A DNA stretch of 28,525 nucleotides, from assembly GCA_050486105.1 (NCBI GenBank), contig JBJHCR010000046.1, positions 1 through 28,525 of the forward strand. Reading direction: 5' to 3'. Shown piece after piece: positions 17,148 through 26,222 of this stretch. The translations under genes were made by a program, and so were the position numbers. The stretch comes from JAEXNA01 sp050486105 (GTDB taxonomy: Bacteria; Vulcanimicrobiota; Xenobia; Xenobiales; JADMJV01). The notes beneath the pieces were generated by a model. It was not told the DNA's origin, did no database searches, and was given only the letters and a program-made list of their open reading frames with translations. Position 1 is the stretch's first letter. Each line of letters opens with the position of its first letter.

Positions 17148-17533
17148 GGCTTTTATAAACAATTTTGATGTCTTTGGGCGTTATTTTTCGTGTAATAGCT
17201 CTGTAGAAACCCCGATTTTTCGGGGTTTAACCAGCAATTTAAAAACGAGGAGAAATTAATTTTCAAGTAATTAGGAAGTAATTCTCGCGAGCAGATTTCG
17301 CTGAAAGCTCGTAGCGGTGGGGCTTTGAAGTTTTTCGAATCGCGCCCTTGTTTAATGTTAAATGGCTGCTTCGGGATTAATGCAAGACAGCTTGGATCCG
17401 AGTAGAAATTAGGGCACATTTGAGCCTGCGCGCTGATCACTCTGTACTGTGAAGGAAAGCCCATGAAACACGGCTTTCATAGCCCAGGCCGCGTCTAACT
17501 AAAAAGCAATTAAAAGCAAACCTCCTCTCTCAC
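17148..17533. other. Convergent intergenic region, AT-richer
   Basis: This 386-bp stretch separates the two convergent gene blocks and is noticeably more AT-rich than either flank. Besides the terminator at 17207-17228 it has a second small hairpin: GAAAGCC (17455-17461) pairs with GGCTTTC (17472-17478). An overlapping alternative is ATGAAA (17463-17468) with TTTCAT (17475-17480). A 103-codon minus-strand frame spans the terminator and has no recognisable features, so I do not call it a gene. There may be a leftover recombination boundary here, but I see no attachment-site repeats. Confidence 0.6.
17207..17228. terminator. Symmetric terminator between convergent genes
   Basis: AAACCCCGA (17207-17215), loop TTTT, TCGGGGTTT (17220-17228): a perfect 9-bp GC-rich stem with A and T ends, so each strand ends the stem with a short T-run. 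It lies 60 bp after the AlbA_2 gene stop and 306 bp past the minus-strand helicase stop. A bidirectional intrinsic terminator is the natural reading, though the T-tract is short (TTT). Confidence 0.75.
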
Positions 17534-19222
17534 TCACGCCCTCAAAGCCTCCTTCACGTCATCGCTCTTTGTCAACACTACCAAACGGTGCCTGGCCCGG
17601 GAAGCGGCCACATATAGGTCGTGGCGGGTGAAATATTTGTCGTCGAAGCCCTCGACCTCGATGAGGATCAAGATGTCGGCTTCGAGGCCCTTGAAGGCTT
17701 TGACCGAAGAGAACCAGACCGCTTTGCCCTGGTGCCAGGTGGCGGGATCGTCCGTCACCGGGTAATCTCCCACCTTCTTGCCAAGACAGCTCTTATCTGG
17801 GCTTCGAGTGGAGAGGATGGCTACTCGCGAGGGGCTGATCTTTTGGTTGGTGATCGTTTGAGCAAGGATCGAGGCGCACTGCTTTCGGATCTCTTCAGCC
17901 TTGGAGTTGCTGATAACGAGCGGTGGCTCACCTTGGGGAGTGAAACGAGGGGTGCGCAGCTCGGCACTGATCACTTGGCCACAACTGGCAGCGATAGACT
18001 TGGTGTTACGGCAATTCACCTTGAGGTCAAAATGAGCATCGGTGGCCGGGAACACCAGATCTCTTCCAAAGAGATTCTGGGCCCGGTCGTAAAATACATA
18101 AAAGTGTCCGTTCTTTTCTCGCTGCAGGTACTCGATGGCCGTCCACCAGTCTTCCTTGAAATCTTGGGCCTCATCAACAATGATCACATCGTACTTGACC
18201 TCAGGCAATGAGTCCGCGGTATCCAGCAGCAACTCGGCCACCTCTTGGCCCCAAAAAGCCTCAGCCTCTTGCCTGTCTTTGGGGGGCTTGAAGTCCAAGC
18301 CCGCAAGCTCACACCTCTCTTTGCAAAGGCTATGAAAGTTGATCAGCTTGAGATTTGGTAAGCCGGAGACCCGACAAGCAAGAGAATCGGCAAGCTTTCG
18401 ATTGAAGGTCAAAAACAAGACCTCTTTGCCCTCCTCGGCAAAACTCCGGGCTCGTAAAAGGGCCAGCAGGGTTTTCCCGGAGCCTGCCACCCCTTCAACG
18501 GCGACTCGCCGGTTTCGATGGAGGCCGTCGAGCTTCTCGGCTTGATCATCGGTGAGTTGAACGAGGATCTCTTCGTCCTGGTCTAAGCGTCGGGCCAGAG
18601 AGACCACGATCTTGAAGTCGCTCTTGAGGGCTTTCTCTAGCGCTGCTTTGTCGGAAGGCACCATCGGTTGGGGGGAGGGAGTGGCGGCCCAATGCTTGGC
18701 AGCAGCTCGAATTCGCTCTCCGAGTCTTGGCAGGTCGTCGGCCGAAAAGGTGATGGAAGGGTGTCCCCCTGGTGGAAGGTGACCGGAGTAGGTGCAGTCG
18801 GGAAAGCAAACCATATAGCCGAAGGGACAAGGCATATTCTTGCCAAAAGTTCGGCCGGTGAACACCACTCTTTCTTGAATTTGCTCGATGAGGGCGTGCA
18901 TGTTCTTCTGAGCCTGGTCAAACGGGCACTTCATCTGGTGATCGTTTTGTCGCCAAAGTCCACGGCTGCTGTCGTAATCCACTCGACCACCCTTGACCTC
19001 AAGCACGTAAAGCCCCCACTGAGGGTGCAACAAGACAAAGTCGGCTTCCCCCTCCACCAACCGCTCCTTCTGGTGGCCCTGCTTTGACCTCAGCCAGCAA
19101 TAACTATGAAAGATGGTCCAACTGGACTCGAGCGTGCGAGAAAATGCTAGGGCTACGGCTCGTTCGCTTCCCTGGGAGATGGTGTCAAGATTGACGTCGG
19201 GCAGAAACCGAGGCCCGCTCAT
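17534..19222 (-). CDS. NERD nuclease domain fused to SF1 (UvrD-like) helicase
   Basis: This 562-residue fusion has an N-terminal NERD domain: GEADFVLLHP with Asp61, then YVLEVKGG with Glu75 and Lys77, the PD-(D/E)xK active site. The C-terminal part is an SF1 helicase. It has a Q-like segment LTDDQAEKL (223-231), Walker A GVAGSGKT (244-251), motif Ia LFLTFNRKLA, Walker B VDEAQDF (349-355), motif V-like FKGLEADILILIEVEG, and motif VI YVAASRARHRLVVL near residue 540. The 2B insertion of full UvrD is absent, so it is a compact helicase. Its ATG overlaps the drmB stop by 4 bp, so it is very likely translated from the drmAB transcript. In standard class 1 DISARM the gene after drmB is drmC, a PLD-type nuclease; here this nuclease-helicase holds that slot. 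That it replaces DrmC is inference. Confidence 0.85.
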   Translation of the reverse strand: MSGPRFLPDVNLDTISQGSERAVALAFSRTLESSWTIFHSYCWLRSKQGHQKERLVEGEADFVLLHPQWGLYVLEVKGGRVDYDSSRGLWRQNDHQMKCPFDQAQKNMHALIEQIQERVVFTGRTFGKNMPCPFGYMVCFPDCTYSGHLPPGGHPSITFSADDLPRLGERIRAAAKHWAATPSPQPMVPSDKAALEKALKSDFKIVVSLARRLDQDEEILVQLTDDQAEKLDGLHRNRRVAVEGVAGSGKTLLALLRARSFAEEGKEVLFLTFNRKLADSLACRVSGLPNLKLINFHSLCKERCELAGLDFKPPKDRQEAEAFWGQEVAELLLDTADSLPEVKYDVIIVDEAQDFKEDWWTAIEYLQREKNGHFYVFYDRAQNLFGRDLVFPATDAHFDLKVNCRNTKSIAASCGQVISAELRTPRFTPQGEPPLVISNSKAEEIRKQCASILAQTITNQKISPSRVAILSTRSPDKSCLGKKVGDYPVTDDPATWHQGKAVWFSSVKAFKGLEADILILIEVEGFDDKYFTRHDLYVAASRARHRLVVLTKSDDVKEALRA

Positions 19223-21645
19223 CGCTTATTCTCCTCACTTTGTTCTAGCGCTCGCCATACCCCCAAGGGTCGCCAAGCCGGCCACTCTTCCGGGGAGATT
19301 TGCAGGGTCTGGGTCCTATAGCGAGTGCGGTCCACCGTCTTCGGCCGCAAGGTTACCTTATGATACAGCAGTTCCTGATCCTGATTCACAAAAGGCTGGA
19401 ACCGATAGCGCCGAACCGTGGCTGCTCCCCAGTCGGGGTCGGACAGTCGCTGATCCACGATCAGCACGAGACTATCCTCCAAGGGGAGGTCATCCTTCAG
19501 GCTCAGCTGCTTCATGAGGCAGAGGCGGCCTGGCTCCACTTCTTTCTCCAAACCGCCTGGAGCCTTTATGGCAAACAGTCCCTGCTCCTTGGCAACCTCT
19601 CCGAAACGCTCATAACGGCAACGACCGACCTCCACCTTCTCTCCCGTAGGACGAAATTCATAAATCGGAATAGGACCCTCCTGAGGAAGCTCCTCAGCAA
19701 GGGGCACCACTTCGGGCCAAATTGGTTTTGGTTCCACCTTAAGCTCGGGGAGGGGCAACACCGGATGTGGGGCTTCTCCGGGCTCCACGGTTTCGAAGAA
19801 CGACAGATCCGCTCTTGCGAGGGTGGGAACCAGGCAGTTCCGATCTACATACTTATTGCCCCGCTCGCAGGAGGTCTCCGGGGCAAAGAGACAGGCGTGG
19901 CAGGCTGCTCCATGCAGAGTGAGACCCGAGGTGAGCGGCAGCTGTTCGGCGCAAAGGGGATCGGAAGAACACAGCTTCTGCACTTCCAAGGCCTGATGGA
20001 GATGGCGGTAGAGGTTTTCCGGGCGGCCACAGTCGATCAGGCCACCCAGGGTGCCTTCGCTGTCGGGAGTGGCGGTGTAAAGCAAGATCCCTGCCATGGG
20101 TGTGCCGTCGTCAGAGTCGGTTGCGTACAGGCGCTCGCGGATGGAGGCGGCAGAATAGCCACACTCTAGCACCAACTGTCTCATCAGTGCGTGGGCCAAG
20201 GTATGCAAGAGCACGTAACGCATACCTGGAAAGTGGCGGTCCGGGTTGGGGATTCGTCTCACTCTTCTCCAGGCTTCGTGGGCGCTAAAGAGCTGTCGCC
20301 CGCGGGCCACCACTGCGGGTTTGTCCAGCCAGCTTTCCAAGACATCTTCTTTGAACTCCAGAAAGACGCCCTCACCCTTCACTTCCACGGCGGGCAAGAA
20401 CTCCGGCTTCTTTCTTGATATGGGAACCCAGCGATGGTCAGGAATCTCTTCCAGGCCACCGAAGTCTCCTACCGACTCTAGACGGGTGAAGCCAAGGAAG
20501 GCGTGAACCTCTCTCAGCCTATGAACCAGCACCACCCGTTTCAAAAAAGGCTCAAAACCCGGCGGAACCGGCACTTCCTGCAAGTCGAGATCCGGTGTTG
20601 ATGGAGCCGTGGCGGGATTCGTGAACAGGTCCCACTCGGGCTTTCTGAGGTCCGTCTCCTCTGCCTCCTCAGCATCCTGAGGACTCTCACTCGCCTGCTT
20701 CACTTTGGTCCACAGCTCAGCCACAGCATAGCTTTTCAGCTTAGGTAGGAACTTTAGAAGTCGGCCGAGTTCGCGCTCGCTCTCTACTTCTTTGAGTTCA
20801 CTCCAATGGTCGAGCACCAATTGCTCCAGTTCGTCCTTCCTTTCCGGCATAGAGAGCAGAGAAAGGGTCAAGGGGAACCAAACGTTAGAGGCTCCGGCCA
20901 GAACCGTTTCCAGTTGTTCCGTACAGGCTTCGGCATGGTCGCGAAGATGGGGTCTTTGCCCCTCACATTCCCCCAATGTTCCCTTATCTTTAGAAAAGGC
21001 AGAGGCCATGTTCCGAGACTCTCCGCATTCGTCGCACTTGAGTAAGACCTCCGAAGGGGAGCCACTGGTGCCAAATTCATATAAACGCAGAGCACTCTTT
21101 TCACACAGAGCGCCTTTGATGCAAGGTTTCCCACCGGTGAGAAACCTGCGCCAGGGAAAGTCTTGGAGGTGGCCGTTCTTGCAAGAGCCCAAGAACCGGA
21201 CCGGTAAGACCGTGGGCTTTTTGGCCTTCGGACAGTTGTGATGCTGGAAACGAATCTGATCGGGACGGAAGGGGTCGCCCTTAAGGGTGAAGTGACCGCT
21301 ATCGGTTTTGCTGAGAAGGTTGCAGAACGGGCAATACATCCACCCGGGGAAGGGAGCTACCGGGACCCCCACCCTGGCTTCCTTGGAAAACGGATCGAAG
21401 GGGCCGTCCTGGGAAGCGCTGGGGGGCAAAACCAGTTGCTCGATTTTGCCCCCGACCTGTTTGTGGTACCTCTGCACGGCTTCCAAGAGGCGAGGTTCGT
21501 ACAGCGGGGTGTAGGTGGGTTGCCATTCGTCCAAGCCCATGACCATGACCGAAAGATAGGGCAGCTCCACGATGGCGCCAACGCCGAAGGTGAAGATCAG
21601 TTGGCTGGGCCGAAGCTCACCTACCCGGCGGGCAAAAGAACTCAT
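19219..21645 (-). CDS. drmB: DISARM protein DrmB (DUF1998)
   Basis: This 808-residue protein carries the DUF1998 domain that works with DrmA. The N-terminus (RRVGELRPSQLIFTFGVGA, residues 6-24) is the usual DrmB opening. Zinc-type pairs follow: CPFC near residue 104 and CDEC near 200. The DUF1998 core shows MRYVLLHTLAHALMRQL (about 475-491), GILLYTATPDSEGTLGG (about 520-540), and a Cys cluster with CHACLFAPETSCERGNKY around 580-597. In characterised DISARM, DrmA and DrmB form a complex that loads on DNA; DrmB lacks helicase motifs, as here. It starts at ATG 21645, overlapping the drmA stop by 4 bp, and ends in a 4-bp overlap with the NERD-helicase gene. Length and motifs look complete. Confidence 0.92.
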   Translation of the reverse strand: MSSFARRVGELRPSQLIFTFGVGAIVELPYLSVMVMGLDEWQPTYTPLYEPRLLEAVQRYHKQVGGKIEQLVLPPSASQDGPFDPFSKEARVGVPVAPFPGWMYCPFCNLLSKTDSGHFTLKGDPFRPDQIRFQHHNCPKAKKPTVLPVRFLGSCKNGHLQDFPWRRFLTGGKPCIKGALCEKSALRLYEFGTSGSPSEVLLKCDECGESRNMASAFSKDKGTLGECEGQRPHLRDHAEACTEQLETVLAGASNVWFPLTLSLLSMPERKDELEQLVLDHWSELKEVESERELGRLLKFLPKLKSYAVAELWTKVKQASESPQDAEEAEETDLRKPEWDLFTNPATAPSTPDLDLQEVPVPPGFEPFLKRVVLVHRLREVHAFLGFTRLESVGDFGGLEEIPDHRWVPISRKKPEFLPAVEVKGEGVFLEFKEDVLESWLDKPAVVARGRQLFSAHEAWRRVRRIPNPDRHFPGMRYVLLHTLAHALMRQLVLECGYSAASIRERLYATDSDDGTPMAGILLYTATPDSEGTLGGLIDCGRPENLYRHLHQALEVQKLCSSDPLCAEQLPLTSGLTLHGAACHACLFAPETSCERGNKYVDRNCLVPTLARADLSFFETVEPGEAPHPVLPLPELKVEPKPIWPEVVPLAEELPQEGPIPIYEFRPTGEKVEVGRCRYERFGEVAKEQGLFAIKAPGGLEKEVEPGRLCLMKQLSLKDDLPLEDSLVLIVDQRLSDPDWGAATVRRYRFQPFVNQDQELLYHKVTLRPKTVDRTRYRTQTLQISPEEWPAWRPLGVWRALEQSEENKR

Positions 21646-24600
21646 GGCGATTCCTCGTTCTCTTGACCGGCGAGAATGAGTCCTACCTGAGCCTCAACGT
21701 TGCGCAGAGAATTGAGCACCGTCCAATCAGTCCAAACGTCTCCGGTAGCTTGTTCAAGTAAGCCCTGGGTCAGGCCGTCCCTCTGCTCCCTGTAGCCCAA
21801 GCGCGCTCCATCTTGCAGGTTGGCTATTCTTGCTTGCCAGGCCCTCAAGCGCTTCTCTACTCCCGCTCTCACCTCTCGCTCGGCGCGCTCTCCGCCCACT
21901 CTCCCTGCTCGTTTGGCGATCTCCTCGAAAAGGTGCTTGAGTTCGAGATCGTCACCCTGAAGCTTCTCCGCATCCGGATTTCCGTTGTATCGAAGGTCCA
22001 GCAAGCGCACCACCGCGGTCACGAGAGAGGTTAACCCTCGGTCCAGAGCACGAGACGAGAAGCTCGTTACACTCAAAGCTTCTACGTGCTGATAGAAGGT
22101 GGCGTGAAAGTGCTCGAACTTTTCGTAGTGTGAGAGGTCTCTGGGGCGGGCCCAGTTGTAGACCGTGCACACGATGCCCGGGCTGGCTCGGCCCACACGG
22201 CTGGTGGCCTGGATGTACTCAGCGGTGTTCTTCGGTTGGCCCGCTACCACCATCAGCCCCAGCCTACCAACGTCCACTCCCACCGAGATCATATTGGTGG
22301 CCAGCAGGATATCGATGGGTTTTCGAGTCTTGGCCTTTCGGTTGGCTTTATAGGCCTCCTTCCGAGCCGTTTCTGCTTGGGGATCGAAGGGCACTTCAAG
22401 CAATTCCAAGAGTTCGGGGATTCGTCCTGAGGACACCCTGGAGGTCAGCTCTTCAGGAGTGGAGATATAGCGCGTGGCTAGCCCCCGTTCTTGGTAGTTA
22501 CGTACCCAGCTCCTTACGGAATCGTCACAGGAACGGCGCATGGAGCCCAGCTCTCGAATGGAACTGAAGTATCCCGTCAAGGTCATCCAGGGGTCGGCGG
22601 CCAGACCGTGCCGGTCATAGACCTGCTGAGCCGCAGAGAGAAAGGCTGAATAGATCCGAATAAGGGTACCTTTGATGTTCATCCCTGGAGCACAGATCCC
22701 CAGGTAGAGTCGCCCAGGCTTCTTCTTGACGCATCGGCTTCGAGCGAAAAAGTTGTTCTCTGAGTCCAGAGCCGGCGGGGGAAAAATCTGCACCTTGCGG
22801 GCGAAGACCCCCTCTATTTGCTCGGCGGCCTGACGAACGGTGGCTGTAGAAGCAATGATCTTGGGTCTGATTCGCTGACTCCCATAGGTCCAAGTGCAAA
22901 GTTCGTCTACGCCACTCTCGAAAAGTCCAACCAAGGTTCCCAAAGGCCCGCTGATGAGATGAAGCTCGTCTTGAATGATCAGGTCGGGGGGACGAAGCGG
23001 CCCTAAGAGCTGGGACTTTACAGATGGCAAGGCCCCCTTCTTGGGGTGAGAATCGCTATCTTTGACGTCGGGGGAGCGAAAACCGTGCCTGGGGCACCAA
23101 GCGCTCACCCTGCCAAAGAGCATCCCGGTTTCTCCCCGCCAAGGCATCTGGGCGAATTTGTCTACGGTGGCGATAAGTAAAGAGGGAAGTCGCCGGTAGA
23201 TCTCTTCGTCTACGGTCACCACGGGGAGGCCTTCCCCCGGGGACCTTCGTCGACTGAAAAGGCAATCACCCATGGGGTCCCCACAGTAGATGACGGTTCG
23301 GGCGCGGCCTTTATCATAGCTCTCAACTTCGACATGCTTTCCGGGCAAGATCGCACTACCGCACCAGGGGCAGCTGGTTAGCTGCAGGGGCGAGCCGCTG
23401 ACCGATCTGTTCCAGCTGCCACCGCGAGACTGCTTGATGGCTTCGTCGGCATCAACCGTTCGGTTCGGAGTGGTCTTCTGTCCGACCCACAATCCTATCA
23501 GAAAGGGCTCGGACCCCCAGCGAGCGTCCCCTTTATCGAACATCTCCCGTCGAAGATCCTCGCAGGCACAAACCAGAGCGCTGGCCCTTTGAAATTGCTG
23601 AAGAGTGAGAAGCCGCAGGGTGTAGCGCATCAGCACGGTGACCCCGCAACTTCCGTCGAATCCCTCTAGACGTCCTTGAAGTCGCCTTATGGCCATGGTG
23701 AAGGCGGCCACGCCAAGATAGGCTTCCGTCTTGCCACCTCCGGTGGGGTACCAGAGGAGGTCGGCAACTCCCTCTTCTGGATCGCTTCGTTCCGGATGAG
23801 TTGGGTCGGCCAAACCAGGGACATTCAGGAGAAAAAATGCCAATTGGAAAAGGCGCCAGGAGCGATTGTCCGGCTTCTCCAGCTCCTCAACGGAAAGTCT
23901 TTCGCCTCGTCTTGCTTTGAAAGCATAGATAGACCGGATCCTCTGTCGAGCCATGGCTTGATTGGCAAAGCGAAAGGCGGCTGCGGCGTCCTTGTTCTCG
24001 TCGAGCACACGGCAGGCCGCCTTCAATCGGGCCACGGCTCTTAGGCAACCATCCAAAGCGGCTTCAGCCTGCTCCTCATACTCCTTGAGCTCCGGCTCGC
24101 TAAGGCGCAGATGCTGTTCTTCAATCCAGGCCTGGTATGCTTCTATCAGCGGCACCAGAGCTTGGGTGAACTGGCCGTCCGGGATAGCGCCCAAGCGTTC
24201 CATGTCCAAGGTGAGATCTTTAAGACGAGGAGCTTCGTCTATCTCTGGCTCGGTTTGCATCGCCACTTCGAAACGCGGTACGGTGCTGGTTCGCAAAGCG
24301 GTGACCTTATTGTTTTGGCGCTCAACAGAGACAGACACTCCGTGCCCCACGGCAAACTCGCCCTGATCGCGGTAGCGCATGGCGTTGGCTCGAGTCTCGT
24401 TCCAGTAGGATTCGCTGAGGCGACCTCGAGTCTTCAACTTGGGGCGTTCCAGGAAGATCTCTGAACCATCCTTGGCCCGCAACTCCAAGCTGGGCTGAAA
24501 GAGCGATACCTCGTCACGCTTGCTCTTGCTCTCCTCTTGTTGGCCGTTCACCAAAAAGAGGGAAACAACCCGACAACTCTTGTCTCCCGATAGCCTGGAG

Positions 24601-25118
24601 TGGACGCTCAGATAGAGTTCGGGAATGGGGCTATAGAACTCGTCCATACGGCGCGCCCCATCGTCCGATAGGTTCACAGGGATCTCGGTCTGATGCTGGA
24701 TCCTCTTCCAGACCGACAGGGAATGGCCGCTCTTTTCGTCGGTGAGCACTTCGCTGTCGGTCTTGAAATAGGTGCCGAATTGAACCTTCACCAGGAGCTC
24801 GGAGACCTCGGGCAGCACAGAGAATGAGAGCCCAATGGAAGACGGGAGCAAAGTGGTCGCCGGAAGTGAGCTGATGTCCGAGGTTCCGTCTTCGGACTCC
24901 TCGCAACTTTTGTCTCCGATGCCCTCGGATTCGTGCGGAGTCACCCACTGATCTATAGGGGCAAGCTTTCCCACCAAGTAGCGCTGGCTGGGACGATGCT
25001 TACTGGCATCGAGTTCCTCTTCGGGCCCACCGGCGGGACCGTGAACATCCTTAATCACCGCCTCCACGATAGTGTCACGAAGGTCTGCAGGGGAGGTGCG
25101 AGGGAGCACAGTGTCCAT
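21642..25118 (-). CDS. drmA: DISARM helicase DrmA
   Basis: This SF2 helicase is 1158 residues from ATG 25118. The frame is open to a TTG at 25187, but the ATG gives the expected N-terminus (SPADLRDTIVEAVIKDVHGP), so I use it. Motif I is YPTGGGKTE (T459 onward), motif II is DELH (717-720) preceded by DLIIQ, motif III is STATVRQA, and the C-terminal RecA domain shows ATNMISVGVDVGRLGLMVV and motif VI ATSRVGRASPG near 970. A zinc-type CPWC sits near residue 570. DrmA with DrmB forms the DNA-translocating core of DISARM. It is the first gene of the minus-strand operon and is overlapped by drmB. Unusually, it is not downstream of drmMI but faces it from 8 kb away on the other strand. No clear promoter was found upstream. 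Confidence 0.92.
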   Translation of the reverse strand: MDTVLPRTSPADLRDTIVEAVIKDVHGPAGGPEEELDASKHRPSQRYLVGKLAPIDQWVTPHESEGIGDKSCEESEDGTSDISSLPATTLLPSSIGLSFSVLPEVSELLVKVQFGTYFKTDSEVLTDEKSGHSLSVWKRIQHQTEIPVNLSDDGARRMDEFYSPIPELYLSVHSRLSGDKSCRVVSLFLVNGQQEESKSKRDEVSLFQPSLELRAKDGSEIFLERPKLKTRGRLSESYWNETRANAMRYRDQGEFAVGHGVSVSVERQNNKVTALRTSTVPRFEVAMQTEPEIDEAPRLKDLTLDMERLGAIPDGQFTQALVPLIEAYQAWIEEQHLRLSEPELKEYEEQAEAALDGCLRAVARLKAACRVLDENKDAAAAFRFANQAMARQRIRSIYAFKARRGERLSVEELEKPDNRSWRLFQLAFFLLNVPGLADPTHPERSDPEEGVADLLWYPTGGGKTEAYLGVAAFTMAIRRLQGRLEGFDGSCGVTVLMRYTLRLLTLQQFQRASALVCACEDLRREMFDKGDARWGSEPFLIGLWVGQKTTPNRTVDADEAIKQSRGGSWNRSVSGSPLQLTSCPWCGSAILPGKHVEVESYDKGRARTVIYCGDPMGDCLFSRRRSPGEGLPVVTVDEEIYRRLPSLLIATVDKFAQMPWRGETGMLFGRVSAWCPRHGFRSPDVKDSDSHPKKGALPSVKSQLLGPLRPPDLIIQDELHLISGPLGTLVGLFESGVDELCTWTYGSQRIRPKIIASTATVRQAAEQIEGVFARKVQIFPPPALDSENNFFARSRCVKKKPGRLYLGICAPGMNIKGTLIRIYSAFLSAAQQVYDRHGLAADPWMTLTGYFSSIRELGSMRRSCDDSVRSWVRNYQERGLATRYISTPEELTSRVSSGRIPELLELLEVPFDPQAETARKEAYKANRKAKTRKPIDILLATNMISVGVDVGRLGLMVVAGQPKNTAEYIQATSRVGRASPGIVCTVYNWARPRDLSHYEKFEHFHATFYQHVEALSVTSFSSRALDRGLTSLVTAVVRLLDLRYNGNPDAEKLQGDDLELKHLFEEIAKRAGRVGGERAEREVRAGVEKRLRAWQARIANLQDGARLGYREQRDGLTQGLLEQATGDVWTDWTVLNSLRNVEAQVGLILAGQENEESP

Positions 25119-25226
25119 AGACCCCGATTCTTTGCAGCCTGCCGGAATCCTCGAACGGTATGACAGACTCAGAAAAGGCGTGGACAATACCGCGCTATGG
25201 AAGGGCAGATGCCTGGGAGGGGCGGG

Positions 25227-25574
25227 TCAGCCCAGAAGGAACTGGCGTGCCTTTTCCATGGCCAGTAAGTCGGCAGCCGCGGCAGCGGGGGAAGTTTCCA
25301 CCATTCCGAGGCCGATCATCTCGCTGTATTGGTTGTCATCAGCGATATGGCTCAAGGGCCCAGAGCGCTGGACTTGTTTGAAGTACTCTTCTAGATGCTC
25401 ACGGGGAAAAATCTCGAGGATGCGACTGCGGAGGGCCTGCAGATCATTTTCGGAAAGCGCGGGCCCGTGCGTAAGGTAGGCGACAAGTTTCTCACCAATC
25501 AGGTAGCCGGCAGCCTTTTGCCACCCGAAGCGTTCTCGAATATTCTCGGCGGCGTCACATTGTTCTTCCCACAT
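25227..25574 (-). CDS. Small conserved-looking protein, unknown function
   Basis: This is a roughly 115-residue protein: WEEQCDAAENIRERFGWQKA, then YLIGEKLVAYL, a middle segment IFPREHLEEYFKQVQRSG, and LGMVETSPAAAAADLLAMEKARQFLLG at the end. The pattern (WEEQ.. A..I..RFG...A.GYLIGEK) resembles small uncharacterised proteins I have seen beside toxin-antitoxin or mobile loci, but I cannot name a family. It is all soluble and mostly helical by composition, with no signal peptide. ATG 25574 is chosen; a GTG at 25589 would add five residues. It lies between the broken PIN toxin gene (95 bp upstream) and drmA (109 bp downstream), all on the minus strand, so it might lead into the drmA transcript. 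Confidence 0.6.
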   Translation of the reverse strand: MWEEQCDAAENIRERFGWQKAAGYLIGEKLVAYLTHGPALSENDLQALRSRILEIFPREHLEEYFKQVQRSGPLSHIADDNQYSEMIGLGMVETSPAAAAADLLAMEKARQFLLG

Positions 25575-26060
25575 GACGGGCGTATTCACTGCTCAGCAGG
25601 GTTCGCCTTCCTTGGTACACCTGACTTGGTCGAGAAGCTGTCGACGGATGGGGGAGCCTTGCTTGCCTCTAGCTGGGAAGGGTTGTATCACTGCCAGTTT
25701 GTCTTTTCTCTGCTGATAGAGCAATAGGTTCAAAGGTGGTCTTGGTGAGTTTGTAGACAAACGGGCGAGTGTCTTCCTCGCTGGCAACAGAAATTCTGTC
25801 CCACCAGCGCAGAATGTCTCTGGCCTGCTCCCAAATCTTCTTTTCTCCGGCCTTAATGGCAATGAAGCCCAAATCGGAGGATTGCAGAGCTTGTCTTTCG
25901 TGCGGCACGGCCAAGAGCCGATGATCGTTACTCAAAACAACCAAACCGTGTCCGGAAAGCTCGCGCAACCAAACGTCGTCCCTCACCCCACGCAAGCCGA
26001 GTTCTCCAAAATGAGCGATGCGTGGGAGCTTCAAAACCCTTAGGGATTTTGCGACGTGCT

Positions 26061-26080
26061 TATACTTCTGTGCGTTGAGT
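26061..26080 (+). repeat. Left terminal inverted repeat of the MITE (with TA)
   Basis: TATACTTCTGTGCGTTGAGT, a perfect 20-bp inverse of 26205-26224. The outermost TA is the presumed target duplication. Confidence 0.9.
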
Positions 26081-26222
26081 CGTCCGCATTCTGGCCGAGG
26101 ATCCATCCGTTCTGGCTGCGTCGTATCTCACTCAAATATGTCCAATATTATGCGCTCGGTACTCCTTGCCAGGACGGCGCCTCCTCGCCCAGCTTTACTG
26201 GCCCACTCAACGCACAGAAGTA
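26063..26222. mobile_element. 160-bp MITE with TA target duplication (IS630/Tc1-like ends)
   Basis: A non-coding element bounded by perfect inverted repeats: TACTTCTGTGCGTTGAGT at one end and its reverse complement at the other, flanked by TA on both sides (26061-26062 and 26223-26224). Excising the element and one TA restores the host toxin frame exactly, which fixes the ends. A TA duplication suggests mobilisation by an IS630/Tc1/mariner-type transposase, which is not encoded in the window. No second copy was noticed here. The interior contains no transposase. The plus strand is open through the whole element in one frame. Confidence 0.85.

Noticed and set aside
17153..17464. 103-codon minus-strand frame in the convergent gap
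   Set aside because: It spans the perfect terminator hairpin, has odd composition and no recognisable motif.
17207..17480. Possible CRISPR or repeat array in the AT-rich gap
   Set aside because: Only two unrelated hairpins are present; there is no regular repeat-spacer pattern.
25119..25187. TTG-initiated 23-residue N-terminal extension of DrmA
   Set aside because: The ATG at 25118 gives the usual DrmA-type N-terminus; the extra residues look like translated non-coding DNA.
25669..26106. Intact 145-residue protein starting at ATG 26106
   Set aside because: The start lies inside the MITE and the frame lacks the N-terminal LDEN Asp motif. It is the back part of the split toxin.
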